Shown here: positions 22,328-34,779 of the stretch, piece after piece
Position numbering within the stretch: position 1 is the stretch's first letter
Layout: every line of letters begins with the position of its first letter
Origin: Anastatus disparis
Lineage: Eukaryota > Arthropoda > Insecta > Hymenoptera > Eupelmidae
Reading direction: 5' to 3'
NCBI GenBank assembly: GCA_017163975.1
Contig: JAFFSR010000244.1
Coordinates: 338,501-402,500, forward strand
DNA: 64,000 nucleotides
Position numbers and translations under genes: made by a program
Notes under the pieces: generated by a model
The model's input: the letters and a program-made list of their open reading frames with translations, nothing else
Database searches by the model: none
What the model was told of the DNA's origin: nothing

Positions 22328-23834
22328 TTAATGTTCAGAGGCTTCATTATTATCACATATATTATTATTGCACTTAATATTCGATGGAGTTTTAGAATTT
22401 CCATTAATTACGTTTACACCGTCTTCTAATTTCTTACTGTCTGTCAATAGATTATCTAAATCATTTTCATTAAAAAAATTGTGAGCTCTCTCCCCTCTCT
22501 CCTTTTTCACCAGAAATTTGCCATGTCTGTGCCGAACAAATTTAAAGCCTTTTTCTTTGGCATACTTTTTCAATTTTTTAAAATTTACATATTTTTCTTT
22601 AGGCAAAAATTCATTAATAAATGTCAAGCCGTGGCGTTTGATGGCTGGAAGACTACCAAGAAGGGAGGGATTAAGATCCGCTGTCGAAAAACCTGTGAAT
22701 TGGCATTTAGCTTCAAACATCTTTTGCACCAGGTCCTCCTCAGAAAGTCTAACCAGCAATGAGAACGGACCCTTCGGGCTGCCACTGATCCCACGATCTG
22801 TAGACACCCCGTTTACATCGTCATGTTTAGCGATTTTCTTAACTGAAAATACATTTGTACGCTTGATTGTCAGGAGAATGGTATCAAGAATGGCACAGGC
22901 GTAATTATACGGCTAAACATCAACTGCTGAACAGTCAAACTCGCCAGAGATCACCAATGTACCACACCCAGAACCACACTCCGTCTCAACTTGACGAGGT
23001 GCCTCATCACTAATTACAGTATGAGTATGTGGTGTTTGTGGTATTTCTACAAATCTAGATGTGTGCAATGTATGTTTATTCATTCCCGTGAGATCCGCAA
23101 CGACCTGCGCCACGCCATCTACAACGGTTGTAAGGTCGAAAAAACCCTTGTGCACTCCGTGAAACTCGTTATTAAGAATAATTTAAATATTATCAAATTT
23201 ACAACTAATTGTTTTATTGTACGTTTTAATTTTATTATTTAGGGCGGACAAGAAATTCTTTTCCGAAGTGACTATTATTTCCCTAAGTTTGCGATTTTCC
23301 TCTAAAAACTGCATCTGCTCAATTTCTAATTTTTTAATAAATAAATTCTGCGTTTCAATTTTGGACACAATATCCCGCAGGAGTTTGTCAAAATTTCTAA
23401 CTTGGCTCTGAACAGCCATAGTCGATTAAAAGAATTCAGTATTGTGTAAAGCCTGCCAGATAGTGCGCCCTCTAGAGCAGATACAGCTGCCTGCAATGAA
23501 AAAAAATCTAAGTCACCTCAGACTACATCAAAATTATTTTACTTAAAATTATTACTATTATTATTATTATTCGGGGCAGCGTGCGCACCGCCACCTCCCA
23601 ATTGTTTATCAGATAAAAGTATACTTGATCTACTTCTCCCTCCATCCGCCGTGGCACCGCTGTTGTTGGTCAAAGTTTGCGATGATAAAGTAGTTTTCAT
23701 TTTATGCCATTTTCCATTTTTGAACGAGTCATGCATTTCGCATGACAGTGCTGCCGGCACGTGAAACACAAATGGAGCTTTGCCATGCCCCATTTATCAT
23801 TAGTAGATAGCTTACAGATCGCACAACTGTCCAT
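22328..23834 (-). pseudogene. LINE ORF1 with PHD-like Cys cluster, coiled coil and C-terminal RNA-binding block
   Basis: From ATG at 23834 the frame opens MDSCAICK and has CFTCRQHCHAKC shortly after, a C-x2-C ... C-x2-C-x2-HC-x3-C pattern like the PHD fingers of CR1-type ORF1s. After a frame change come an Asn/Gly-rich linker, a coiled coil (LEIEQMQFLEENRKLREII, about 23340-23280), and a C-terminal frame (22807-22328). That frame contains GLTFINEFLPKEKYVNFKKL and FKFVRHRHGKFLVKK, the positively charged block conserved in insect LINE ORF1 proteins. It lies 108 bp upstream of ORF2. At least two frame changes break it. Confidence 0.7.
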
Positions 23835-24413
23835 AACTCCGACTTCTATTGTATACTACAGTAACTAAAACTAACCTCCTTAAAGGGTTAGGTGAACTTC
23901 TATCTTATTTGTCGAGGAGTAGATTGAAAAATTAGCCACCAGGATCTCTGCCTGCAGATGAAAATTGCCTCCCAACTAACTTTAAAACTGTAATAATTGT
24001 AACCTCCATAGTTCAGCGGCTTGATGTAAATTATAAGATAAAATGCAAGGACCGTTAATAAAATTGATGATTTATAGCTGAAACGGTGCCTTGCGAATTG
24101 AGCGTGCAAGAATCTGTAAGAAAAACGCCCTAGGGCACAAAAATGCAGTACCAGAACAAAAATAACAAGAGTGAAAAATAAAACGTGTTTAACTACTTAC
24201 AGATGGAGGGAGAAGGGACAAGAAAATGTTGCCGCCATACTAATCTAAACCGGAAAGGAACAGATAAAGTGCTTATAGAAAACATCACGGGTCGTCTTCG
24301 TGGGGAATATTTACTGTCTCTTTCTAACATATTATTTTCTTATGTAATTTTCGGTTTAGATTTCTTGTTTGTGACAGCCAATAGAAAACGCAGAACGAGG
24401 TTTCCAGTCCCTT

Positions 24414-24889
24414 TCTAGAGGGTCCCTACCGCTCGATATAGGGTGGCGCTGCGGTCAGGTGAGAGAAATATATAAAATATTTTTTATACAGCGATTTACA
24501 ATTTACCAAGTCAATAATATACTTCTAATGTTGTCAAAGGCACTAGACATATTGAACGATATTGTCGTGAAACGAAAAATGCGGCGCGTGGTAGAGCCGA
24601 TGTAAATATATGGGTATTTAAGTACAACGGAGAGAGTAATATCGAAGAACGTCATATATACATGCCGCCTCTACTTTGCACTGCATTTTTCGTTCTATAA
24701 CAATATCTTGGACTTTTCAAACAAGATTATTATCAATTAATATTCTACATATATATGGCTAGTGCCATTGACAATATTAAAAGTATATTACTAACCCGAT
24801 AAATTGTAAATCACTGTATAAAAATATTTTATACTTTTCTCTCACCTGACCGCAGCACCACCAAACGGAAAATGGTTTCTACCTCCTCT
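24414..24889. mobile_element. MITE related to the 11260 element (~476 bp)
   Basis: It shares ATAGGGTGGCGCTGCGGTC and GGTGAGAGAAAT with 11260-12675, and the inverted copies ATTTTTCGTT and CACCTGACCGCAGC at its right side. The right end reads TACCTCCTC|TTAA; the left TTAA is mutated (TCTA). The interior is palindromic around 24620. Confidence 0.75.
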
Positions 24890-25068
24890 TAAGTAAAAAA
24901 GAAGTTATTAATTTTTCAGAAAAACTACTAAAAGTACAAGTTATAACAGTCAGCAAGGACTTACCTTTTATTGAATCTCCAATCATTAAAAAATTTTCAA
25001 AACAAAAGGTTTACGTAAACTTAGTAATTAAAATAACGAGCAACAAGAAAATCGAGAATAATGAATAA

Positions 25069-25071
<3 letters not shown>

Positions 25072-25111
<40 letters not shown>
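25072..25111. repeat. (TA)n microsatellite
   Basis: About 18 uninterrupted TA units followed by TGTATATAT. Confidence 0.95.
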
Positions 25112-25118
<7 letters not shown>

Positions 25119-25681
25119 TGTGACGTTCTCTCCTTGTGGTGACATTGAAGTTTAAGTTTCTTCACTTTTCGTGTACCATGGGTTCACTCTCACGTCGCCA
25201 TGCGTGAAAAGCTTGCCGTCTTGTAACACGAGAGCAGCCTAATTAGATTAAGTCGACTACAATGTCACCAGTCAAATGCAATGCCGAAAGGTTCATTGCT
25301 GAGCACTCTCACTCTAATCTAATAATCTAATAGTAGTAAGATTTGATTGTTAGTTTTCCAATAAATGAAAATATAAAAGATAAAGTTAAATTAAATATTT
25401 AAGGTAAATTTCATTTTACAAGTAGGATGAGACTTTAATAATAGAAAGAAGAAAGGTTAGTTCATCGGCTACGCGCCTTCTGGATTACCTTTAGGGCGAC
25501 GTGCTGTTCCCTGCCTAGAAGGCTCGATCGAACGAGGTTCGAGCTTGGGTGCAGAGAAGCACCCAAGTCTCGCTCGCGATCGAGAACAAAACCAAATCTA
25601 ATCTTTTCTCTTCCTTTCGGCCTATTTATACTCTTTTGCTGTCGTCATGACTCGCACAACGATCGCTTTATTTATGCTACA
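25119..25681 (-). mobile_element. Candidate solo LTR
   Basis: Read on the minus strand it begins TGTAGCATAAATAAAGCG and ends GAGAGAACGTCACA, so it has TG..CA termini. GAGTATAAATAGGCC in its first 60 bp looks like a TATA box. GC-richer inverted words (CTTGGGTGC / GCACCCAAG) lie downstream. There is no coding sequence and no matching 5-bp duplication, so the limits are a guess. Confidence 0.35.
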
Positions 25682-25690
25682 GCAGCTACT

Positions 25691-25794
25691 AAAAAGAATA
25701 AAGTTTATAATCGCATCAATCTTATATATATACAAAAGAAAGTATTCTTTTGTATATATATAAGATTGATGCGATTATAAACTTTATTCTTTTT
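25691..25794. repeat. Perfect hairpin, 50-bp arms, 4-nt loop
   Basis: The 50 bases at 25691-25740 are exactly reverse-complementary to 25745-25794, separated by AGTA. No mismatch is visible. Confidence 0.95.
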
Positions 25795-26214
25795 CGACTA
25801 TTCAATAGCTACTCTGTATAGTGTCTATTTCTTTATTTTCTTTTTTTTTATACTTATTTCTCATAATTGTTATTAATCAAATAATTCAAATTATATATGT
25901 TAATGATCATGCATTATATTCTAATTACGGGTGAATTAGCAGTCAGAATATAAATATATATATATATATATATGAAACATGTGAACGCGCACATACAGAC
26001 GTACCTGGGCTCATATATATGCCACATTTCATGTCGACCCACACGCTCACATACAGACAGGTTTATAATTTACGTCAAGAAAGATCTATATATGTTAAAA
26101 TATATGTTATATGGACCACATGGTCCAGAGACACTTTGTTATGATTTAATAAATAGTAAATTCTAAAAATTTTTTTTTGAAAACGTTTTATAATTTAACT
26201 ATTTTTGAAGATAA

Positions 26215-26500
26215 TGGTTTCCCGGAATATAAATATTGAAGCGTGTAGCTGCAAAGGTGGCTATCTCCATTTTTTCCGAATTCATTTTTATTGCATTTTC
26301 GTATACAGAACATTAAAATTTATCATGAAAAAATCATATAGGACCAAAATATAGGTATAGTCTTTTTATGAAATGAAAAAAATATGGTGTATTGCAAAAT
26401 ACACTGACTTTTAAGTATAAGTACAGCAGAAAATGTTATTTCTTGAAAAAAATTTTTTTGGAGATAACTACTTTTGCAGCTATACGCTTCATATTCTTCG
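26215..26500. mobile_element. Inverted-repeat element (MITE-like)
   Basis: AATATTGAAGCGTGTAGCTG near 26230 and GGCTATCTCC near 26262 face GGAGATAACTAC and GCAGCTATACGCTTCATATT near 26490, giving arms of about 45 bp. Ends are not sharp. Confidence 0.5.
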
Positions 26501-26621
26501 TTACTTCGTCTCCGTCTCTCCGTAATTACATTACTACTTATATATGAATTATTATTTCATTATATTAAAGTTAAGAATTAGGATTTTTTTTCGTAAATAT
26601 CTTTTGCATTATTGTTACATA

Positions 26622-26921
26622 CACTGAAAAACTTTTTGCTTGCTAGTTGCCCTTCTCCCTGACTACGCTAGCACTACGCGTTCGGCGCAAACGGTGTGCC
26701 GAAAACGACAAAGAAAGTACTGAAAATGAACTGTGCCTGCTCCGATCATTTGTGTGTAAGGTTGTTTTGACGAATCGGCGCTTTACATATGCTCGATTCA
26801 GCGTAAGGGAAACTCAAATCTGAGTAGCTGCTACTCCGATTGCGCGTATACCTCGAAACGTAATTAATCAGAGTAGCACATAACCTTGAAGGTTACAGAC
26901 TGCGCCGATAGTCTTTCAGTG
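26622..26921. mobile_element. MITE (300 bp), CACTGAAA ends
   Basis: CACTGAAAAACTTTTTG faces ATAGTCTTTCAGTG. The sequence TACATA occurs on both sides (26616-26621, 26922-26927). The unfilled unit at about 27610 reads GACATACAC. Because the site is itself repetitive, the true TSD may be only TA. Confidence 0.75.
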
Positions 26922-27291
26922 TACATACATACACACGTGCACCTTTAACATACACATACACATATATACATACATACACATATACACATACACACATTCA
27001 CAATATCCGTCACTCCATCTCCGCGATTGTCTCTCCGTCACCGTCTCTCTAACTCCGTCTCTCTGTCTTCTTCTCTCCAACACCGTCTCTCCGTCTCCAT
27101 CTCTCCATCTCCGTCTCTCCGTCACTCAGTCTCCGTCTTTCCACCTCCATTTCTCTGTCTCCGTCCGTTTCTTCGTCTCTCTGTCTTCGTTTCTGCGTCT
27201 CCGTCTCCGTTTCTTCGTCTCCGTTTTTCCGTTTTCCTTTTTCTGTCTCCGTTTCTCCGTCTCTTCGTAATTACACTACTACACGGATAGA

Positions 27292-27530
27292 TGTCTTAGC
27301 GAACTGCCAGCCAAGAGGGGAGGTATACAGTCCGCTCATACTCAGCGGCGAACAGTAATACATATGTTGGCGTTTTGAATGCCAAAAGTTACTTATGAGT
27401 TGCGCGCGCACGGTTGGCTAATATCGGTTGGCTTTTAAAACACCAACATTTGTTTTTCTGTCTCTCGTAAACTTGTAATATACTGCGCCCCCACGCTTTG
27501 GCATACAGCATACGAAAAGTTCTTTCAGTG
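27292..27530. mobile_element. Diverged MITE (239 bp) of the CACTGAAA type
   Basis: The left end is CACGGATAG and the right end GTTCTTTCAGTG, flanked by TA. Comparison with the unfilled unit at 26530 (ATTACTACTTATATATG) places the insertion at a TA. The interior is palindromic around 27390. Confidence 0.65.
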
Positions 27531-27870
27531 TACTCACATATAAATTATTATTTCATTATATTGGAATGAAGAATTAAGACTTTTTTTCTTACGTGAATAT
27601 CTTTTGCATTATTGTGACATACACGCATACACATACACACGTGCACCTTTAACATACCAATATCCGTCACTCCGTCCCCGTCTGCGACTCTCCGTATCCG
27701 TCGCTCCGTCTTTCTATATTGGTCTCTCCTTTTTCGTCTCCGTTTCTCCTTCACCGTCTTTCCGTGTCTCCGTTTCTCCGTCTCTGTTTCTCTGTCTTCG
27801 TTTCTCCGTCTCCATTTCTTTGTCTCCGTTTTTTCGTCTCCGTAATTACATTACTACTTATATATATATA

Positions 27871-27937
<67 letters not shown>

Positions 27938-27940
<3 letters not shown>

Positions 27941-29289
27941 CCATTCTAATACTTTTTCTAAAAAGTGTTCGCAGTGGGTCTCCAGAATTTTCCATTGACC
28001 GTGGCATCTTTTTGTACTATGAAACTTAGGAACCCATGCCAAATTTCAGCCTTCTAGAACCAATAGATGCCGAGAAATGGCCATACAAAGTCCAAAAATG
28101 GGCCCTTTTTGGCTGTTTTTCGGTAGTTTTCGAATACTCCTCATTAATCCGATATTGCACCAAAATGAACTCACAATACGTCGTTTTCTTCGTTTTGAAC
28201 TAAACTTTTTAGAAATCATTAGCACATTTGGATTTATGGATAGGGCTTTGCTACATAACCTTAAAAACAACGGGCGTTTTTTTGAATTTTCAATATTTTT
28301 ACAATCGGCAAACGGCGTTGGAAACCTCTTGAAAAGACCTTCAATTTAACACTTTGAACGTTTAAAAACATTAAAAATTGATGGAGTTATTGAAGGTTGA
28401 AGTTCACAAAATTCGTAAAAAATGCGTTTTTGGCCATTTTCGAACTCCTAAAGCTCAAAATAAGGTGTCTTTTTTTTTTATTGCATAAATTTTTAGTTTT
28501 GATATAAATATATGAAATAAAACCGTTTTCAGAGGACCGTTTTTTGATTTTCGAATTATTTTTCGTGCATCTAATTATTGCTTTTTTTCGACATTTACAA
28601 TGCTATATGCTCATATGTATAGCGTTCTATACATACGAGCATAGGGTATCGTCCTAAATTGACTTTCCAAATAAATTCTTATACTTTTTTACATGTCTTA
28701 AAAAATATTTCAACACCAAACTCAGATTGAAAGTTTTTCACCGACCTCAGAAAAAATACAAGTGACGGAAAAAAATTTTATAAATAATGAAAAATTGCCT
28801 TTTTTGAAACACTGACATGAAAGTTGTTATTATTTTCACGCGCTACTACAGATTTAAAGAAAACATGTTAATCAGACCATAATAAACTACAGGAAGTTAG
28901 CATTTTATCTATATTTTAATATGCTTTTTTATCATTTTTATCAATTTATTTTATTTTTATTAATGCACAAAAAAATATCTTTTTATGTTTTCAATTTTTG
29001 GTTTCATACATTCATTGTATACTAAAAAATATATAATAGAGATGTTCGTTATGCATGTGAAAAACTTACATTATAGGAATAAAATATTCTGTGAGAAACT
29101 TGTTTCAAAAAAAATATTTCGAGTAGCACACTTCAAGAATGTTTAGGAAGGCTAGAAACTATATTGTAATTTCTTCTTTATATCATTTCTGAAATTCTTA
29201 TCATATGTTTAAGTTATCGTTGGCTATCCTACATCGTAAAATCGACGTTTCAGTAAAATAAAAAATTAATCAAACAAATTTTTGTTGTT
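27938..29289 (+). repeat. Left terminal inverted repeat of element 1
   Basis: About 1352 bp, reverse complement of 35963-37353. The reading frames over it on both strands (about 28046-28349) recur in the other arm because the arms are copies, not because they encode protein. Confidence 0.92.
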
Positions 29290-29634
29290 AATTTAAAATT
29301 TGCGGGCACATTTGTAGGTTATTTTAAAGTTTTTCAGCTAAATTCCGATCTATGAGAATATAGGGAAAAAATTTGACGGAATACAAGGATACGGAATCGA
29401 CGTACTATGACGTTCCGTAGCCTATTTTCCCTTCCATCTAATTTCACCCTTATACCAAAGAAGAAAGACGCTTATAGAAGGATTTTTCTGGGTTAAATTT
29501 TTCGTCCGAAAACCTGGGTAACACTTTAACATTGTCTGTGTTCAATAGAAAGTTGAAAATCTTCTATCTAGATTGCTCTTGTTCCATTTCATTATTTACA
29601 GTACTATGAATGCACATTCAATCTTGTTTATTTA

Positions 29635-29817
29635 GGTTCGAATTTATAGTCGACACTCAACACTCAGCACTCAGTTCTCAACCCTCAGATCTTAAAGTTT
29701 CATTGTTCTGTGTTCCCTATAAACGTGGGTCTACGTTTATAGGGAACACGGAACAATGAAACTTCAAGATCTGAGGGTTGAGTGCTGAGTGTTGAGTGTC
29801 TACTATAAATTCGAGCC
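29635..29817. mobile_element. Palindromic MITE, GG(C/T)(C/T)CGAATTTATAG type
   Basis: GGTTCGAATTTATAGTCGAC faces CTACTATAAATTCGAGCC, with the trinucleotide TTA on each side. It is almost a perfect palindrome, centred on TAAACGTGGGTCTACGTTTA. Three-base A/T duplications and GGC-type ends fit PIF/Harbinger-like MITEs. Confidence 0.75.
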
Positions 29818-29829
29818 TTACGTCTATAT

Positions 29830-30085
29830 GGCCCGAATTCATAGTTGTGTCTTGAGTATTGAGTATGACTTTAAACTTAAGTATCGTTACTTGAGTATCA
29901 GCTGTTACTTCAATTGAGTGTTACATCTTTACCGTTGAGTAGCTTATCTGTTTGATTTTGTTTCATAACTAACTGTGATAACCTCTTCATGTAGCACGTA
30001 ATCAAAGTAACAGCTGATACTCAAGTAACGATACTTAAGTTTTAAGTCATACTTAATACTCAAGACACGACTATGAATTTGGGCC
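29830..30085. mobile_element. Palindromic MITE, GGCCCGAATTCATAG type (256 bp)
   Basis: GGCCCGAATTCATAGTTGTG faces CACGACTATGAATTTGGGCC, flanked by TAT (29827-29829, 30086-30088). The inner arms share AACTTAAGTATCGTTACTTG. It lies 12 bp from the previous MITE. Confidence 0.8.
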
Positions 30086-31935
30086 TATGTTATTTTTAAA
30101 AGCACTAATGATTTTATCCATACTTGCCATTGTATAGCGATAATATTTGTTTAAGTTAAAATTGCTCGTTATTTTTGTACTTGCATAGGCATCCTCATAT
30201 TTACTTGATTACAGCGTATTTTCATTTTCAAGTGTAGTCAAACAAATAAATTCCCCTACTTGATTTTACATATACGCAAATATAGCTTTTAAACAAAAAA
30301 TAAAATATATTGTAAAAGTTATTGATTTAAATGTGTTTTTAAAGAATTTATAAGTGGTGAGCATAATATAAATTCAGTTTGTTATTTTTTGATCATATCT
30401 AACCTTTAGAATTTAAATATAAATTTCAAACATTTAAATACAATCCTACGTTTCTTTATTCAATTTGTTACTTCAAATATTTCTTATAATTTTATATTGA
30501 TGCAAAAAAATCTTCTGACATGTTTACTTTTATTTATTTCTATTATTGTAAACATTGTATATTTGTAATACTGAAGAGTTTTTAATAGTTTTTTATTGCA
30601 TAGGTATTATAGTAATTTAATAGTTTAATCACTCGTACCTTAGCATTTTGTAATTACATGTCTTTATGAGCATGCATTCTATACATCTATATTTTTAACG
30701 AAAATCATATTAATTTTTAATTTATAAATATTATAAACTATTTTTACATCTAATTAATTTAACTTTCTATAAATTAAACCTAATAGTTTTTTCTATTTTT
30801 TTCTTCTAGAACTTTAAAAGGTGATAAAGCAAAGTAATGAATTAATGGGTTTTAAAGTTTTGAAAAATTATGGCAAATCAGTGTTGTCTAGGAAGTATTT
30901 TCAATAAAAATTGTGACGTTAGTCAAGGAAAAAAATAATAGATCTTGATGATAATGAAAGAACTTTATTGTCTTTAAGAGTGCCAGAAATTAATATTAAG
31001 AATGAGGAGGGATTTATTTGCCTTTTTCACTACACTGAATATTTAATCATGTACATAATAAATCAGAAAAATTGCTGTGATCCAATGCAGAAACACAAAA
31101 AAAAAGTAAACAAATCTTTAATGATTGTTAATTTACAATATTCAATCAACATAAAAGATATATGTGGTTTTGATGTTCCACCAGGAAATAAATTGTGTAA
31201 ATCTTGTAATATTTATCTTAGAAAGAAAGTTAGCGATCCTTTAAGTCTTAATATATTCTGTGCTGATATATTTGTAAAACATCGACAGAACGTAGACAAA
31301 AATTTGATTGGAATAGATCAAAATATTGTTAATTATTTGAATGAAGTTCACAAAATAAAATTAAACATTAATCATAAATTATGCTCTAGATGTTATGCAG
31401 TGGTAAAATCAGATTTATCTGAATATAATAAAACACTTGCTGAAACTTTGATTACTGAAAATATTCAAGAGGGTTTAAGCACAAGTAATACTCTAACTCA
31501 AAATAGTGAGAACTCAGAGTATTTATCACAGAGTCAAGGAAAACGAACAGTTGATCAGATGCTGGACGTGTTAGGCATGCCAATCTTTAAGAGAAGTAAG
31601 AATAATGATGAGCAAACAGTAAAATGTGGTATTAATATATTGGAAAACATTGTCAATAACTTCTCGAATGCTTTTGAAATAGCATATAATGTTCAGTTAC
31701 CAAAATTTGAGAATCTTGAAAGTACATTTAATAAAAACACATGGTTTGAAAGTATGATAAAATCCATCCAAGATCGATACAATTCAGTATTTGATATGAA
31801 TGAAAAAATATTATTATTGACCGTATTACCAGATGAATGGAAATTTACAATGTTTGCAAAATACTTCCAGTGCACTCGTCACATGTATTATGAAGCAAAA
31901 AAGTTAAAAAGGAATGAAGGTAAAAGAAAATAATA

Positions 31936-32199
31936 CACTGTAAAAATTTTGTGTAATTCGTCAAATTTTATTTTGTGTTAAAATTTTACAAATATGTTTG
32001 TAAAATCAACACAAAAAATTTTTTGATTTAAAAATGTATGTGTACTTTTAAAATTAATACAAAAATTGCTATAGAATTAACACTCGGAGTTTGTAAATTT
32101 TACAAACATATGTGTACTTATTAATTTTAACACAAAAAAATTTGTATTTCATCTCTAACACTTATGTGTGTTAAAATTACAAATTATTTTCTCACTATG
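31936..32199. mobile_element. MITE in transposase intron 1
   Basis: TA-flanked. CACTGTAAAAATTTTGTG faces an inverted CATAGTGAGAAAATAATTTG. The inside repeats short TTTTGTGTTAAAATTTTAC-type words. It begins 16 bp after the 5' splice site. The rest of intron 1 (32200-33179) is AT-rich with nothing recognisable. Confidence 0.6.
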
Positions 32200-34207
32200 T
32201 ACATATTTATTATCCTGTTTTTATTCAAAAAGTTTATTGATATAGAATTCTACCTTCTAAAGTAAAACAACCGTAATCTAACATTTAAAAAAAAATAGAT
32301 TTATTCATATGATTAGAATCATAACGAAATTCTGCATTCAACTGTTTTTGAGGATTTTGAAAAAAAAAAACATTAATCTTTAATGACACCGATGCAAAGA
32401 ATAAAAAGTCTGACTGAATTGGAAATTTAATTCCAGAAAAAAGCGTTAAGGGAATGTAACAGGATCTATGATTTCTACATAGTTACCAACATTGCAGTTT
32501 TTCAAATTTTTAATTTGAATTCAAAAATTTTTCGAAATATCTTTATATTATGCTTTTTGTTAGTTAAAATGGAAGGCTGTAATATAGAGATATTTAACAA
32601 ATTTTTGGATTGATAATAAAAAATTTGGAAAACTGTAATGTCGGTATTTTATATTCCCTTAATTTACACAAATTTAAAAGATATTAGTTAATGCGTCACT
32701 ATTTACTATTTTTAGAAGCATTAATATTTATTGACACTCTCTTTTCTGAGATATATTTCAGAATGTAAGCCTCTTTACAAAAATAAAAAAGCTCATACTC
32801 CTAAGAATAAAAGGCTAAGTAACATTAACGTTTATTGCCAAATATTTTTAAGAAACAAGCATAGTTAACTACATTTTTTAATAGTAAAAAATAAAATTAA
32901 CAATTATTTTTTCATTCCATGCTTTAAATGATCCTTCATTCACTAATTAAATTCACCATTAATATTTACTCATTATAAATATCGTATTTCTTCATACAAA
33001 AAGTTTTTCGCCGTTTTCTCAGTTTCAATCGAAACACAGTTGACGGTTTTTTTACTTTGGACGACAGAATTTAATATGCAATGATGCATCTATCTTGATT
33101 TAATCATTTTAATTACAAATTATTGAGAAATACTTGTTCAACGAAGAATCATAAAAATTTATGTATGACCACATTTCAGGTGTTTTCGGTAAGCGCATAA
33201 GAAAAACGTATACTCGAATCACAGATGAAGTTAAAAACGAGATCATAGCATTTTATTTAGATGATACAAATAGTAGAGCGTTAAGTGGTATTAGGCAAGT
33301 GCGCATGCAAAAGGTTCCTGGAAAACAGTCTATTCCAATACCCAAAAAATTATTACTTTATGATTTGAAAGAATTGTACACTAAATGGATAACAGAAACT
33401 AATAAAAGTCAAGTACCTAGTTTTTCTTTTTTCGCTTGTCTGAAGCCAATGAATTGCGTAAGTGCTGGAGAGCCTGGAACTCATATTATATGTGTATGCT
33501 CCGAACATCAAAATGTAAAACTAAAGTTGGCAGCTGTAATTCCTTTAATGAACTACAGAGAAGTTTTAGAAGAAGGTGTTTGTTCAGATAATAGAGATTG
33601 TATGCTTCATTATTGTAAAAATTGTCCAAAAACTGATGGTATACGCATATTTTTAGAATCTAATATCGATCTGAACGTGAAAAATGTTTATTATAATAAT
33701 TGGGTTATAGAAAAAACAGAAAGTAAAGATAGTGACAGTTCATTTAGTTCTAAAACGAGCTTGAAATCTTTTGAAATACCATTAAACTTTTTTATTGAAG
33801 ATTTAAGTAAAAGTGTTTGGAATTTAACCAAACATCATTTTATTTCTGAAAAACAGAAAGATTATTTAAAATTTTCAAAAAATACATTAGAGAGTAATAC
33901 CGGCCTACTGATTTCAGATTTCGCAGAAAATTATGCTTTCGTAGCACAGGACTCTGCACAGGCGTGGTATTTCAATAATACTACTGCTTCGCTATTTACT
34001 GTTTCATTTTATTATAAAGAAGGTAATGAGCTGAAAACGCAATCTTTTTGCGTTATTTCAGCGAGCACAAAACACCAGGCTTATTCAGTCCACATTTTCT
34101 ATGAAAAAGTACTGGAGGAGATAAAAAAAATGTTTCCATTTATAAAAATTATAATTAATTTTTCTGATGGTCCACCGACACAGTACAAAAACAAGTGAGT
34201 AATATAT

Positions 34208-34779
34208 GGGTCATAATAATATAGTTTTAATATTCGGATTATAAAAAAGTTGCGAATCAAAAGTCAAAATTATGTTTTTATATTATATGTTATATTCTTA
34301 CAATTAAACTACAAAAATCATGCTTGCATCGAAAAAAATATAACGTATTTATTTAAATGAATGACCTCTTTTTAATGTTATAGTTAATAAGATGGGGACA
34401 GACGTGGAACGAAAATTGGCGACACAGCCATTTTGTCGAAAAACAGTTTTAATACGAATTTTTATCCTTTACGTGTAAACATAATATATTTTAAATGTTT
34501 ATTTTTAAATACACAAAGTCGATTAGGTCAAATATATTATTTACTTCAATATTTCATTCGAAATTCCATTTTTTCAGGGACATCAGGGGCTGACGTAGAA
34601 AATTTGACCATTTTTTTAAACCTACGTCATAGAGCTTTAAAAAAATTAATATTTTTATGAATGTACTATTTAAAACTCGACCGAAGAAAGATGCATTTGT
34701 ATTTTTTGTTTAAATTTCATTCCATGAATCATGTAAAATCACCGGCGACATCAATATTAAAACTAGATTATTATGACCC
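34208..34779. mobile_element. MITE in transposase intron 2, ATAT-flanked
   Basis: GGGTCATAATAATATAGTTT faces AACTAGATTATTATGACCC, with ATAT on both sides. Size is 572 bp. It makes up most of intron 2. The ends and flanks resemble those of elements 1 and 3, so it could be mobilised by a related transposase; this is inference. Confidence 0.7.

Larger units (their letters stand above)
19085..23860 (-). mobile_element. CR1/L2-like non-LTR retrotransposon, nearly full length
   Basis: On the minus strand: 5' leader, ORF1 from about 23834 to 22328 with a PHD/RING-like Cys cluster and coiled coil, then ORF2 from 22219 to 19689 with APE endonuclease and reverse transcriptase, then a ~600-bp AT-rich 3' UTR containing repeated ATTGTCCAATTT words (19439-19480 on the plus strand). 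The two-ORF layout, the SRHNL-type endonuclease end and the HFWNSLP-type C-terminus fit CR1/L2-like elements. Several frameshifts make it inactive. Ends are approximate and no TSD was found. Confidence 0.82.
26500..27868. repeat. Tandem composite repeat: AT block + CA/GT block + (CTCCGT)n minisatellite
   Basis: The unit runs TATATGAATTATTATTTC, a conserved TTACGTGAATATC-type block, CACGTGCACCTTTAACATAC, a degenerate CTCCGTCT minisatellite, then CGTAATTACATTACTAC. Units begin near 26541 and 27538, and a third lies at 37385-38020 on the other side of the 9.4-kb transposon. MITEs sit at 26622-26921 and 27292-27530. Ser/Leu-rich reading frames here are repeat translations. Confidence 0.75.

Noticed and set aside
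27027..27290. Ser/Leu/Arg-rich frames here and at 27604-27949
   Set aside because: Translations of the CTCCGT minisatellite and TA tract.
28046..28349. Overlapping frames on both strands, repeated at 36978-37245
   Set aside because: They lie in the terminal inverted repeats of element 1 and recur only because the arms are copies.
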